Shown here piece after piece: positions 10,092 to 18,824 of a stretch of DNA of 27,187 bases. A program made the translations under genes and the position numbers. The stretch lies in contig CAYMLL010000073.1 in the NCBI GenBank assembly GCA_964390645.1, positions 1-27,187 of the forward strand. The letters are read 5' to 3'. The first letter of the stretch is position 1. Every line of letters begins with the position of its first letter. The DNA is from CAYMLL01 sp964390645 (GTDB lineage Bacteria > Planctomycetota > UBA8108). Below the pieces are notes generated by a model that was given only the letters and a program-made list of their open reading frames with translations, searched no databases and was not told where the DNA came from.

Positions 10092-13000
10092 ATGTTGCGA
10101 CGCGACTCCAGGCCATCCCGATGCGGCCGCCGCGAAGGTTCGCGCGACCGCGGAGCATCGCGTCTCCCGGTCCTCACGCTGCTCGCGGTGGCAGCCCTCG
10201 GGGCCGCCGGCTACTTCCTGCTGCCTCGATCCGCGGACGACGGCGACAGCACGACGGCGTCGGATACGACAGCGGACTCGGAACGACCGGATCGGCCTCG
10301 AGAGAGCGCGGCGGGCTCGAGCGCGCTGCTCGATCCTGCCGGCGCGCGCGAGTTCGTGGCGCGATTCGGCCCGACGTCGGCCGAGCGACCGAACGATGCA
10401 GCGCTGCACTTCCGGTTGGGCGTGGCTCTGTCGACGCTCGGGCGAGGCGAGGATGCCATCCGGCACTTTCGAGAGGTCGTTCGAATCCGACCGGACGACC
10501 CGCAAGGCTACCTGAGTCTCGGCAACGCGCTGGCTCTCGAGTCGAGGTTCGACGAGGCCGTTCCGCATCTTCGCAAGGCCACGGTACTCGCTCCCGGCCT
10601 GGCGAAGGCTCACAACAACCTGGCGGTCGCCCTCAAGAACACGGGAAAGCTCGACGAGGCCTACGCGCACATCCACGAGGCGCAGCGATTGAAGCGAGTG
10701 GAGGATGTCGTGGAGCGCGGATCCATCCCGCCCGTCCGAACGGCCACCCTTCCGGGGGAAGGCGAGGTCGCGAGACTCTCCACGCAAAGACTTCGATCAC
10801 GGGAAGCCGCGGACGAGACGATGCTGGACCCGCACGAGGATGGCTGGGAGTCGGAGGACGTCGCGGAGCAGGCGAGGATCTTGCTGGAGCGGATGGCCGA
10901 CCTGCTCACGGAGGGGGATACAGTCGACCCCGACGACCTCGGGGAGATCGCTTCGGTCGATGTCTCGGTCGGTGCCTTGCGTCCGTCGCCTCTCGCCGAC
11001 GCGTTCCGTGACAAGTCCATCGTCGTCCGGCGGCGTCGAGCCGAGCCGCCCGGGAAGCGGCCGATCGCCTCTCGCGGCCGCCAAGGACTGGCGGAATCCT
11101 TGACTCGACTGGCCCGTCCGTTCGCGAGCGCATCCGATGCCGACGTCCACGTGAAGGTCGTTCGCGTGCGCCTCGCGGGCGCGACCGTCAAGACGACGGC
11201 CTACTTCGAGGCGGAGAGCCGGGGCGCGAGCGTCACGCTACAGCAACACGCGACCTGGAGTTGCCGCTGGACGCGAGGCGAGGGAGGGCAGCTGCAGCTG
11301 ACATCGATCGAGGCGAGTGACTACGAGGAGGTCGAGGCGCGCGGGCCGCGCTGGCTCGCGGACTGCACGACGAGCGTCCTCGACCGGAACCTCTCCTTTC
11401 GGAAGCAGCTCGTCCCCGGACTCAATCACTGGCTCGCCCGGATCGAACGGGTTCACAACATGCACATCTTCGCGCGCTATGGCCTCGCGATCGGTGATGT
11501 GAACGGGGACGGTCTGGACGACGTGTACGTTTGTCAACCGGGAGGTCTTCCGAATCGGCTCTACGTGCAGCTGTCGGACGGCACGTGCGACGACGTTTCA
11601 GCGCGAGCCGGGGTCGACTGGCTCGACCACACGAGCAGCGCTCTCTGGCTCGACCTCGACAACGACGGCGACCAGGATCTCGTCGCCGCGACGTTTCCCG
11701 GGCTCGTCGTCATGGAGAATGACTCGACCGGCAAGCTCGAGCGGCGGGCCGTCCTGCCGACGAACGACATCGACGTGCATTCGATCAGCGCGGCGGACTA
11801 CGACAACGACGGCGATCTGGATCTCTACGTCTGCGTCGATTTTGCCGATCGGGCATCCGCACGGACCGGAGCGGCGGACACCTTCGTCTATCACGACGCC
11901 AACGACGGCGGGGCCAACGTGTTGTATCGAAACGACCTCACCTCGAACGACCTCGGTCGTGACTGGCGATTCACCGTCGTGACACGAGAGGTCGGACTCG
12001 ATCGAGACAACCGGCGACACAGCCTCGCGTCGTCGTGGGAAGACTACGACAACGACGGCGACCTGGATCTCTACGTCGCCAACGACTACGGACAGAACTG
12101 CCTCTATCGCAACGACGGCGGCCACTTCGTCAATGTGGCCAGCGCCGCGGGTGTCGTCGACTTCGGCTCGGGTATGTCCGCGAGCTGGGGAGACTACAAC
12201 CGCGACGGCTGGATGGACCTCTACGTCGGCAACATGTTCTCGTCGGCGGGAAGTCGAATCACCCGGCAAGACCGGTTCAAACGCGAGGAGGGCGAAGCCA
12301 CCCGAGCGATCTACCGTCGATTCGCCAAGGGGAACTCGCTGTTCGAGAACCGGGGCGGTGGATCGTTCGAGGAGGTCGGCGCGCAAGAGGCCGTCGAGAT
12401 GGGGCGTTGGGCCTGGAGCTCGATATTCGCCGATCTGAACAACGACGGCTGGGAGGACCTGCTCGTCGCGAACGGCTACATCACGACGGAAGACACCGGG
12501 GACTTGTGAAGCTTCTTCTGGCGACAGGTCGTGTCGCAGGGACGCATGGCGGTGAGCGACACGCCGTCCGGCGCGGAAGGCGCGCATTCGGCCGGATCCA
12601 TGCTGCACACGTTCGTGCGGCGGGGACGTTCCTTCAGTGGACGCGAACGGAACTGCTGCTTTCTGAACACGGGTAACAGTGACCGCCGTCGGTTCGCGAA
12701 CATCTCCTCGGTGAGCGGATTCGATTTTCCGGACGACGGGCGGGCCGTCGCCCGAACGGACTGGGATCACGACGGCGACCTGGACTTCTGGGTGGTCAAT
12801 CGAAACGGGCCTCAGGTCCGTTTCCTGCGCAACGACGTGCCGGGTGGAAACCACCACCTGTCGATACGGCTCGTCGGAACGGACTGCAACCGGGACGCGA
12901 TCGGGGCTCGAGTCGAGCTGGTGCTCGAAGGCTCTTCCGAACACAAGCTCGTCAAGACGGTCAGAGCCGGAGACGGTTTCCTCGCGCAGTCGAGCAAGTG

Positions 13001-14279
13001 GGTGCACTTCGGGCTCGGCGAGGCGACGAGTATCGAGCGGCTGGAGGTGCGGTGGCCCGGCGGCGACGTGGAGCGTATTCGTGGCGTGGAAGTCGACGGC
13101 CGCTATCGTATCGAGCAGGGCCGGGGGGAGGCGGAGACGTGGCCGCAAGCGAAGCGAAGCGTTCAGCTCGAGCCTGCGGAATTGACGCCGCCCGCCTCGG
13201 ACGAGCAGCTGCGGGCTGTCTCGACCGGGCGCTTGCCGGTGCCCGCGATCGGCTACGAGACGTTCGATGGCCGTCGTCTGCCCATCGTCGGTCCGACCGG
13301 CGCCACCTCCGGCAAGGCACCGACGCTCGTGGTCCTCTGGGCCAGCTGGTGCAGGCCCTGTCTGCTCGAGCTGCGTGAGATGGCGAGTCGGTCCGAGGAG
13401 ATACACGGATCGAGCCTCGAGGTCGTGCTCCTCTCGGTGGACCTTCTCGACAAGAGCTCGAGCGTGACCCGCGCCAGGCTCCAGGGGATCGTCGACAAGC
13501 TGGAGCTTCCGTTCGCTTCGGGACTGGCGTCCGAGCAGGCGATCGAGAAGCTGCAGACCGTTCACGACCGACTCTTCGATCTTCATCGCCCCTTCCCCGT
13601 CCCGACGAGCTTTCTCATCGATGCTCGAGGCGAGCTCGTCGTCTTGTACCGTGGAAGAGTGAGCGTCGATCAGCTCGTCAGGGATGTGGCGAAGCTCGCC
13701 AAGAAGACGGACGACCGGCGGCGGGAGTCGACTCCTTTCGGAGGACGTTGGCTGCGCCCGCCGGCGCGCATCAGCCCGTTTCGTGTCGCGTGGGACCTGC
13801 TGGAGAAAGGCTACACGGAAGAGGGGATCCAGTACGTCGCGTCTCATCGCGACCTTCTGACCCATCACGCCCGGTTTCCCGGTCTCGCGGTGCTCGTCGG
13901 CAACGCTCGACTCGGACGCGGTGAGGCGAAGGCCGCCGTGGCACTCTACCGCGAAGCTCTCGCTCTCGACTCCGGGTATGCCGACGCCCAGAACAACCTG
14001 GCCTGGATTCTCGCGACGCACCCGGATGACCGGTTGCGCGACGGCGGAGAGGCCGTGCGGCTCGCCGAGGCCGCGATGCGAGCGACCCGGGGCGCGAGCT
14101 CTTCGATGTGGAGCACGCTCGCGGCGGCGTATGCTGAAGCGGGGCAGTACGATCAGGCGGTGGCCGCTGCCGAGCGCGCGCTCGACATGGCACGGCGCGG
14201 TGGGAACGAGCAGCTTGCCGGGAGCATGGCGGAACGACTCGAGATCTTTCGAGACCGCCGTCCCTTCCGAACAGAGTGA
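10092..14279 (+). CDS. Probable selenoprotein: TPR / FG-GAP / UnbV / thioredoxin-like / TPR fusion with in-frame UGA
   Basis: Read through one UGA (12507-12509, residue 806) this gene encodes 1395 residues in a single frame. The order is: an N-terminal membrane anchor (about 26-45); TPRs (101-203); FG-GAP/VCBS beta-propeller repeats (about 460-800, six calcium loops of the type DxDNDGDxDLxV); the UGA in DTGDL-U-SFFWRQVV; a further loop DWDHDGDLDFWV; an ASPIC/UnbV domain (about 937-1010); a TlpA-like thioredoxin domain with W-C-R-P-C at 1086-1090; and C-terminal TPRs (about 1235-1390). FG-GAP plus UnbV is the CRTAC1-type arrangement, and fusions with redoxin and TPR domains are typical of planctomycetes. 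The protein should face the periplasm. The sequence just after the UGA continues the family pattern, no other stop or shift interrupts the gene, and a SECIS-like hairpin follows. If UGA were a true stop, the product would be 805 residues ending at the propeller, and the second half would need its own start near 12546. AGGCGAC precedes the ATG. Confidence 0.8.
12507..12542 (+). promoter_or_regulatory. Candidate UGA selenocysteine codon with bacterial SECIS hairpin
   Basis: UGA at 12507-12509 is followed by a hairpin. GCGACA (12521-12526) and TGTCGC (12532-12537) form a perfect 6-bp stem around the 5-nt loop GGTCG (12527-12531). Below a G/A mismatch, bases 12516-12519 pair with 12539-12542 with two G-U wobbles. 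In E. coli fdhF the SelB-bound SECIS also shows GGUC in its apical loop, at 19-21 nt after the UGA; here GGU lies at 18-20 nt. The match in loop sequence and spacing is what I see; binding by SelB is inference. Confidence 0.72.
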
Positions 14280-14493
14280 GGTCGTCCGAGCGGCGACCGG
14301 CGACCGGCGCGATCGAGCTCGGGATGCTTCCAGGATGTCCGGACGCAGCGCGCGGGATCGCGACAGGCTGCTCGCGACGGAATCGAGTCGCGACGGCCCA
14401 AATACTGTTTGCAAGGCCGGTCTGGACGGACTTTACTGGAGATCCAAGAGGTTGGTTACACGGGTCCACCGAACTGGTTCGAGGGGAAAGCTC

Positions 14494-15264
14494 ATGAAGA
14501 ATCGTGTCGCGGTTTCCGCTACCGTTGTGTTGTCGTTCTTCTTCGCTCCACTCGCTGTGGGGGACATCGTCACTCCGTCTGGCGCTCTGGCGACGAGCCA
14601 GTTCGGCCTGGGCGTGATCACGGTCGACGGCCTGATCAACGGATCCGGTCTCGACGGCGCGGGAGCTGTCGAGGACCAGCTTCACGGCAACGTGAACTCG
14701 GACATGTGGCTCAGCGGTTGCGAGGACGCGGGCATCGACGGGGGGACACCCGCCGACTGTCCGACGGGCTTCGAGGCCGCCCCGGTCGATGAGCAGATCG
14801 TCGAGTTCGTGCTCGACGGAACGTACGACCTGAGCTCGGCGATCGTGTGGAACTACAACGAGAACTCCGATTTCGGCCCGCTGGTCGCACGAGGGGTCAA
14901 GACGTTCGAGCTGCAGGTCTCCGCAAGCCAGACGGGACCGTTCACGTCGGTCGGCACGTTCGAGCTGGCGTCGGCAAACACCGATGGGAATCCCGAAGCT
15001 GCCCAGTCGCTCGACATCGACGGTATGGCCGGGACGGACGGCGTGCGTCGCGTTCGTTTCGTCATTTCGGACAATCATTCCGACGGGGAGGATGGCTACG
15101 TCGGGCTCTCCGAGGTCCGATTCGACGGGATTGAAATCGTGGGTCCGAAGGTCCCGGCGCTCAACGGGCTCGGGCTGGCGGCCCTCGCCTTCGCGATCCT
15201 GTGCCTCGGCGGGCTCCTCGTTTACCAGCCGCGGCGCTCCCGACGAGCATCGCCATCGATTTGA
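14494..15264 (+). CDS. Surface protein with IPTL-CTERM-like sorting signal
   Basis: A 256-residue exported protein. It has a signal peptide (about residues 1-24), a single domain homologous to the N-terminal module of the 941-residue protein at 5929-8754 (shared DIVTPS, ATSQFGLG, NGSGLDG, EDQLHGN, GYVGLSEVRFDG), and a C-terminal sorting tail at about 220-251. The tail starts VPALNGLGLAALAFA, continues as a hydrophobic helix and ends in the basic cluster QPRRSRR, the layout of IPTL/PEP-CTERM signals handled by exosortase-type enzymes. No such enzyme is in the window. GAGGGGAAAG 4-13 bases before the ATG is a good ribosome site. The function of the module is unknown; its fold is probably a discoidin-like beta-sandwich, since F5/8 domains accompany it in the paralogue. 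The 214 bases upstream contain no gene. Confidence 0.85.
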   Translation: MKNRVAVSATVVLSFFFAPLAVGDIVTPSGALATSQFGLGVITVDGLINGSGLDGAGAVEDQLHGNVNSDMWLSGCEDAGIDGGTPADCPTGFEAAPVDEQIVEFVLDGTYDLSSAIVWNYNENSDFGPLVARGVKTFELQVSASQTGPFTSVGTFELASANTDGNPEAAQSLDIDGMAGTDGVRRVRFVISDNHSDGEDGYVGLSEVRFDGIEIVGPKVPALNGLGLAALAFAILCLGGLLVYQPRRSRRASPSI

Positions 15265-15645
15265 GCTCGGATCAGCCAGCGGGTCCGGATGGTCACAGGC
15301 TCTCGAGGAGAGTGATGGTCCTCGCGGAGTGTGAGTCGGTGTGCGCCTGAAACCGACCGGCTGTGGCGGGAGGTCGGACAGCTGATTCTCTCGACCAGCG
15401 TGAGAAACGACCCTGCTCCGCGTCGTCACTTCCGTGCCGAAAAGTCCCGGAACCGATGACGCGGAGCACCCTAGTGCCATCGGAAAAGTCCAGAATATCG
15501 TGACACGTCGCACGACGGTCATTCCCTTCCGAACGCGCCTCGCCTCGTCCGGACCCTCCAGCCACAAGGTGCCCCTGCTTCACAACCCATCGGATGTCGT
15601 CTGCGAGCTTCTTCGCCTCGTCGTCCCACCAGGGAGGTCCTGAAA
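15265..15645. other. Gene-poor stretch with repeats and a possible small minus-strand remnant
   Basis: No complete gene is visible in these 381 bases. The first 140 bases show nothing clear; the repeats at 15414-15504 are listed separately. On the minus strand, just past the recombinase remnant, about 15505-15630 can be read as GPPWWDDEAKKLADDIRWVV then KQGHLVAGG. This has a protein-like composition and could be the remains of a small gene that travelled with the recombinase, but it has no convincing start. Confidence 0.4.
15414..15504. repeat. Inverted repeat overlapping an imperfect direct repeat
   Basis: TGCTCCGCGTC (15414-15424) and GACGCGGAGCA (15458-15468) are perfect 11-bp inverted arms 33 bases apart. 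In addition 15434-15460 (GTGCC, GAAAAGTCC, GGAA, CGATGAC) recurs in altered form at 15474-15504 (GTGCC, GAAAAGTCC, AGAA, TCGTGAC). This could be a structured RNA, a recombinase site, or the trace of a small mobile element beside the broken recombinase. Confidence 0.5.
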
Positions 15646-16440
15646 CTATGATAGAAGGTGGCAGCTCTCGTGGGGGCCGGTCGCGGCCACGGTCCCACGG
15701 CCGTGAGGTCGGGGCAGGCTGTTGATCGCGGCGATCTGATCGTCACGGAAGCCGTGGACGTGGCGTGCGGTCAGTGAAGGCGCCCGATGGCGCGCGAGGT
15801 CCTGAGCGGTCTTGAAGTCCGTGTTTCGTCCGAGGTGGCTGACGAACGAATGGCGTGGCGAGTGGAAGTCCGCGAATCGCCCCTCGCAGTCCTCGTACCT
15901 CAAGAAATCGGCCTCCGCGCGCCCCCTGCGTGCCTCGTCGGTGCCAACGTCAGCGATCCACGCGTCTCGGGCTCGCTCGAGATCTGGACCCAGGAGGTAC
16001 TTCACGACTGAGTCGGTCCCGGACATATTGAACACCGACTTGTTCGAAGGTCGACTTTCGACAAAGGGTTTCAGCGCTTCGGACGTGTCGTCCCGCAGAG
16101 GAACCGAATTCTCTCTGCGTCGTTTCGAGTAAGCCGCCTTGACTGTGGCGGTCGGCGGCGTCGACGTGAGTCCAACGACCCAGCTGTCAAGGAGCGGAGT
16201 TCGCCAGCGCGCGACCCCGTCTCCATCGCTGGGCGATAGAGCATCGCCCGCTCCAGGCCGCTCATCGCCCACGTCCTCCCGGCACGCGAAAACCCCCTTC
16301 TTCGTCGCGTCCAGCAACCAACGCATTTCATCCACCGAGAGAGCCCTGCGATCATGTCGCCGGTCCGTTCGCACGTTCAGCGGAACGAGGCAGGTTCACG
16401 GCGAGCCGATCGTTACCGCAGCGAAGGAATCCCCGCCACG
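15646..16440 (-). pseudogene. Broken tyrosine recombinase (phage-type integrase)
   Basis: Remnant of a tyrosine recombinase spread over several frames of the minus strand. NDRLAVNLPRSAERAN (about 16367-16414) leads into RTDRRHDRRALSVDEMRWLL, then a frame change gives LERAMLYRPAMETG and SRAGELRSL with the first catalytic Arg. A second change gives TVKAAYSKRRREN and the C-terminal half: DLERARDAWI, then FHSPRHSFVSHL with the HxxR box, then LARHRAPSLTARHVHGF. Relatives end this last stretch with a pattern like LTMDRYTH, so the nucleophilic Tyr is His here. Frameshifts plus loss of the nucleophile mean it is inactive. It suggests an old integrated element, together with the repeats to its left. 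Confidence 0.8.
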
Positions 16441-16546
16441 CGCGGACTTTCGCGGAGAATCGCGCCCCGTCACTCACCAGCACGCCCGGCTTCGCCCTCG
16501 GCACACGCTTTGCTACGCAAACGAACAACATCATTCTCTCTGCCGT

Positions 16547-16571
16547 GCTTACGCTCCCCCTGGCCGTAAGC
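16547..16571. other. Hairpin preceding the orphan terminator
   Basis: GCTTACG (16547-16553) and CGTAAGC (16565-16571) form 7-bp arms around an 11-base loop, 27 bases before the terminator arms at 16599. It could be part of the same plus-strand transcript, for example a small RNA. Confidence 0.35.
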
Positions 16572-16598
16572 GCAAGGATCTCTCCACTTCCTTTCTGC

Positions 16599-16646
16599 GC
16601 TCGGGAAGAGGGCCACATCTCCCGTCCTCTTCCCGAGCCGTTTTTT
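16599..16646 (+). terminator. Strong intrinsic terminator with no obvious upstream gene
   Basis: GCTCGGGAAGAGG (16599-16611) pairs perfectly over 13 bp with CCTCTTCCCGAGC (16626-16638) across a 14-base loop. CG and six T residues (16641-16646) follow. This is a textbook Rho-independent terminator for plus-strand transcription. On the minus strand the hairpin is not followed by a T-run. No convincing plus-strand gene lies to the left, so it may end a small RNA or a lost gene. Confidence 0.75.
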
Positions 16647-17008
16647 CGAGCCATTCAAGCCCCAGAGGCAGAGCCCGCGACGCTGAAAGAGGAGCCCGAC
16701 TGCACCGGACATTTGATCCAGGCCCTCTATTCGGATCTCCTTCCTCACAAGCTCGCGACGTCTCGAGGATACGCGACCTACGAGTCGGCGCTGAGCAATT
16801 GCGAGCACTACCGAGAGCCGGGAAACGCTCTGAAGCGAACGCTGGAGGCGACACCGATGAACCGCCGCAAGAGCGGAAGTCCGAGTCAGAGGAGAGCGAC
16901 GGACATTTTCATCGAGCTCTCGAGCAGTCCGAGGCCATGGAAGACCGCGCTCGGGCTCCCCGCGAAGTGCGAGGGACTTGCCGAAGCGACGCCGTGACCC
17001 GTACCGAG
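16647..17008. other. Intergenic stretch without a recognisable gene
   Basis: Both strands have open frames here, but none has a recognisable domain, a good ribosome site or protein-like composition. A plus-strand reading ending at 16997 and the minus-strand readings are equally unconvincing. I see no RNA gene or repeat. Confidence 0.4.
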
Positions 17009-17620
17009 TCAACGGATGGAATCCGTGGCTACGAGCCCGCGCAACAGAAACCCCACGGCGAACGCGAGAGCGGCCGCCTCTGCGCCGATCCCGAGCGTCT
17101 CGAGCCCCACGCTGATAGAACTCTGATCGTCGAACCGGCTCTTCATCGCTCCGACAGCGAAGAACGCCGACCCAGTCAGGATCACGCTCCAGACAAACGG
17201 CGACGTTTCGCCTGCTGCCACCGAGAGGTCGACGACGAACGGCAGAAGCGGCACCGCTCCGATCACGAAGAACGCGGCGAAGATCGCGAACGCGGCCTTC
17301 CACGCCGACGGTTCTCTCAGAGTGAGGCCGTGCTCCTCCTGAAGCACCGGGTCGACCCAGAGATTCTCGTCCGACGTGATGATGGCGGCGCCGAGGGCGA
17401 TGACGATCGACAGCGAGAGGCTGGCGCCCGAGACTCCAGCGACGATGGCGAACGTGGTCACGGCGCCATCGACGGCACCGTAGATAAGGTCTCGGAGGTA
17501 GCTGACACGCGGCGCTCCGCTGAGGCGTTCTCTGACGGCCTCGTGCGTATGGCTCTCCCTGAGCTCTTCGGCGAAGAACGCATCGGTCGTACTGCCGCTG
17601 GCCGGACTCGGCTCCGTCAT
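17009..17620 (-). CDS. VIT1/CCC1-family transporter with an internal deletion
   Basis: A 203-residue membrane protein of the VIT1/CCC1 family, iron or manganese transporters. The first helix is canonical (YLRDLIYGAVDGAVTTFAIV, residues 41-60). Members normally continue with an ADGFSMAxxNYLGT-type helix and a long cytosolic metal-binding helical region rich in Glu. Here IALGAA (about 74-79) runs straight into ITSDENLWVDPVLQEEHGL (81-99), which matches the end of that region. Some 60-70 residues appear to be missing in frame. The last three helices follow (110-130, 143-158, 177-197). ATG 17620 is chosen because GGAGG sits 9-14 bases upstream; a GTG at 17659 lacks this. With the conserved second helix and metal-binding region gone, transport function is doubtful. 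Confidence 0.8.
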   Translation of the reverse strand: MTEPSPASGSTTDAFFAEELRESHTHEAVRERLSGAPRVSYLRDLIYGAVDGAVTTFAIVAGVSGASLSLSIVIALGAAIITSDENLWVDPVLQEEHGLTLREPSAWKAAFAIFAAFFVIGAVPLLPFVVDLSVAAGETSPFVWSVILTGSAFFAVGAMKSRFDDQSSISVGLETLGIGAEAAALAFAVGFLLRGLVATDSIR

Positions 17621-17784
17621 TCTCACCGTCCTCCACGTCGGTCGTGAGGTGCTCGCCACGCTGGTTCAATCAGCTTCCTGCACGTGACAGGCAGCTCTCC
17701 GGCAAGGCGTCTGCACAATTGAGAAACCACGGAAAGTCGTTTCCCGCAGGATTTCGACGACCGGATCGAGAGTATTGCAAGCCG

Positions 17785-18272
17785 ATGGAACTGATCGACG
17801 GGATGAACCAGACGACGGTGGCCGGCGTGATGACTTGCAACGTGGTGTCCGTAAGCCCTGGTAACATGCTCGCCGACACGGCCGCAATTCTGGCGGGCGA
17901 GAACATCACGGAAATGCCCGTCGTCGACGAGGTCGGGACCTGCGTCGGAGTTCTGTCCGCAAGCGACGTCGTGGGCGCCGAGGAGATCCTCGAGAAGGAG
18001 AGGGTCGGGTCGCCAGTTCGAGCTTCTTCAATTCGGGGCTGGTCCTCCCGATGGGCGCGTACGAGCAAGAGCTCGCTCAGGTCCGAGAACGCATCGTGGC
18101 CGCGGCCGAACAGCCGGTCGAGCGTTTCATGTCGCCCGATTTGGCTAGCGTCGAAGAGAAAGACTCTCTCGCGGGTGCGCTTCGCTGCATGGTCGACCGC
18201 CATGTTCACCGGGTCGTCGTGCTCGAGCCCGATGGGCGCCTTCGCGGCCTGGTCACGACGATGGAGATGTAA
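17785..18272 (+). pseudogene. CBS-domain pair protein broken by a frameshift
   Basis: The first CBS domain is read from 17785 or 17803 (VAGVMTCNVVSVSPGNMLAD, ITEMPVVDEVGTCVGVLSASDVV) up to about 18000. The second domain is in another frame: YEQELAQVRERIV, then VERFMSPDLASVEEKDSL, HVHRVVVLEPDGRLRGLVTT, ending at 18272. The switch lies at about 17995-18005, in a purine-rich stretch. CBS pairs bind adenosyl ligands and often sense energy or redox state. Homologues usually continue a few residues after the LVTTMEM point, and here a TAA stands at that place. A sequencing or assembly error is the alternative to real decay. Confidence 0.7.
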
Positions 18273-18359
18273 TCGGCGCTGCTGCCGGGCCTCGAGACGG
18301 GCGACCTGCTGCACCGGCCTCCGCGCGCGGCGCACAAGGGCCGATCGAGAGCCCCGACT

Positions 18360-18572
18360 CTACGCCGCGACCAACGACGAGCTACGGCGCAGCACGGACA
18401 CGACCCGAAACGCGAGGTCGCGGTCCGCGACGAGCCCCTGTGGCGTACGCTCGTCATCGACGATCACGAGCGTTCCGACGGAGCGCCGGCGCATGCGCTC
18501 CGCGGCGACCTACACGGTCTCCAGTGGACTCGCGACGTCGACGCTCTCCTGACAGATCCGAGCGACGCTCAC
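18360..18572 (-). pseudogene. Second decayed CBS-domain gene, opposite strand
   Basis: On the minus strand, from a GTG at 18572, the sequence reads VSVARICQESVDVASPLETV, then a TAG stop at 18510-18512, then VAAERMRRRSVGTLVIVDDE and TPQGLVADRDLAFRVV, a clear CBS-domain pattern. The frame then loses similarity and stops at 18360. It is a different CBS gene from the one on its left, so two unrelated CBS genes are broken side by side. The remaining bases to 18824 contain only the upstream region of the next gene. Confidence 0.6.
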
Positions 18573-18824
18573 GACAGCCTCCTTCGCGATTCGCCGGGGA
18601 GTATTCCCCGCGACGTCAACTTATTCCACGGCGAAAAGGCACGGTAACGTCCGTTCGCAACTCGGTTTCGAGCGGTGCAAACGCCCTGCCGCGGCCCGAA
18701 CACCTCAGCACGCCTCCCCTCTCGCTACGTCGTGCGGTCGACACGCGAAGGAACGCGGTTTGCGAGCCGGATGAGGAGTACTTGCCGCAGGCAATCACCA
18801 CTGCCGAACTCTCCGAGTTCGAGA

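Noticed and set aside
9876..10787. N-terminal extension of the TPR lipoprotein by some 300 residues
   Set aside because: It would run through the divergent promoter region and the start of the selenoprotein gene, and it lacks recognisable domains. The ATG at 9875 gives a proper lipoprotein signal peptide.
12546..14279. Separate gene starting at ATG 12546 after the UGA
   Set aside because: There is no ribosome site, no signal peptide, and the start would fall inside the conserved region between propeller and UnbV domain. Recoding explains the layout better.
11598..14414. A 938-codon minus-strand open frame opposite the selenoprotein gene
   Set aside because: The composition is typical of an antisense shadow and no domain is visible. 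Its openness across the UGA only reflects base composition; it does not explain the in-frame continuity on the plus strand.
16510..16646. tmRNA-like tag (a Tyr-Ala-Asn-Glu reading) before the terminator
   Set aside because: There is no tag stop codon, no tRNA-like 3' end and no matching 5' end, so it is not tmRNA.
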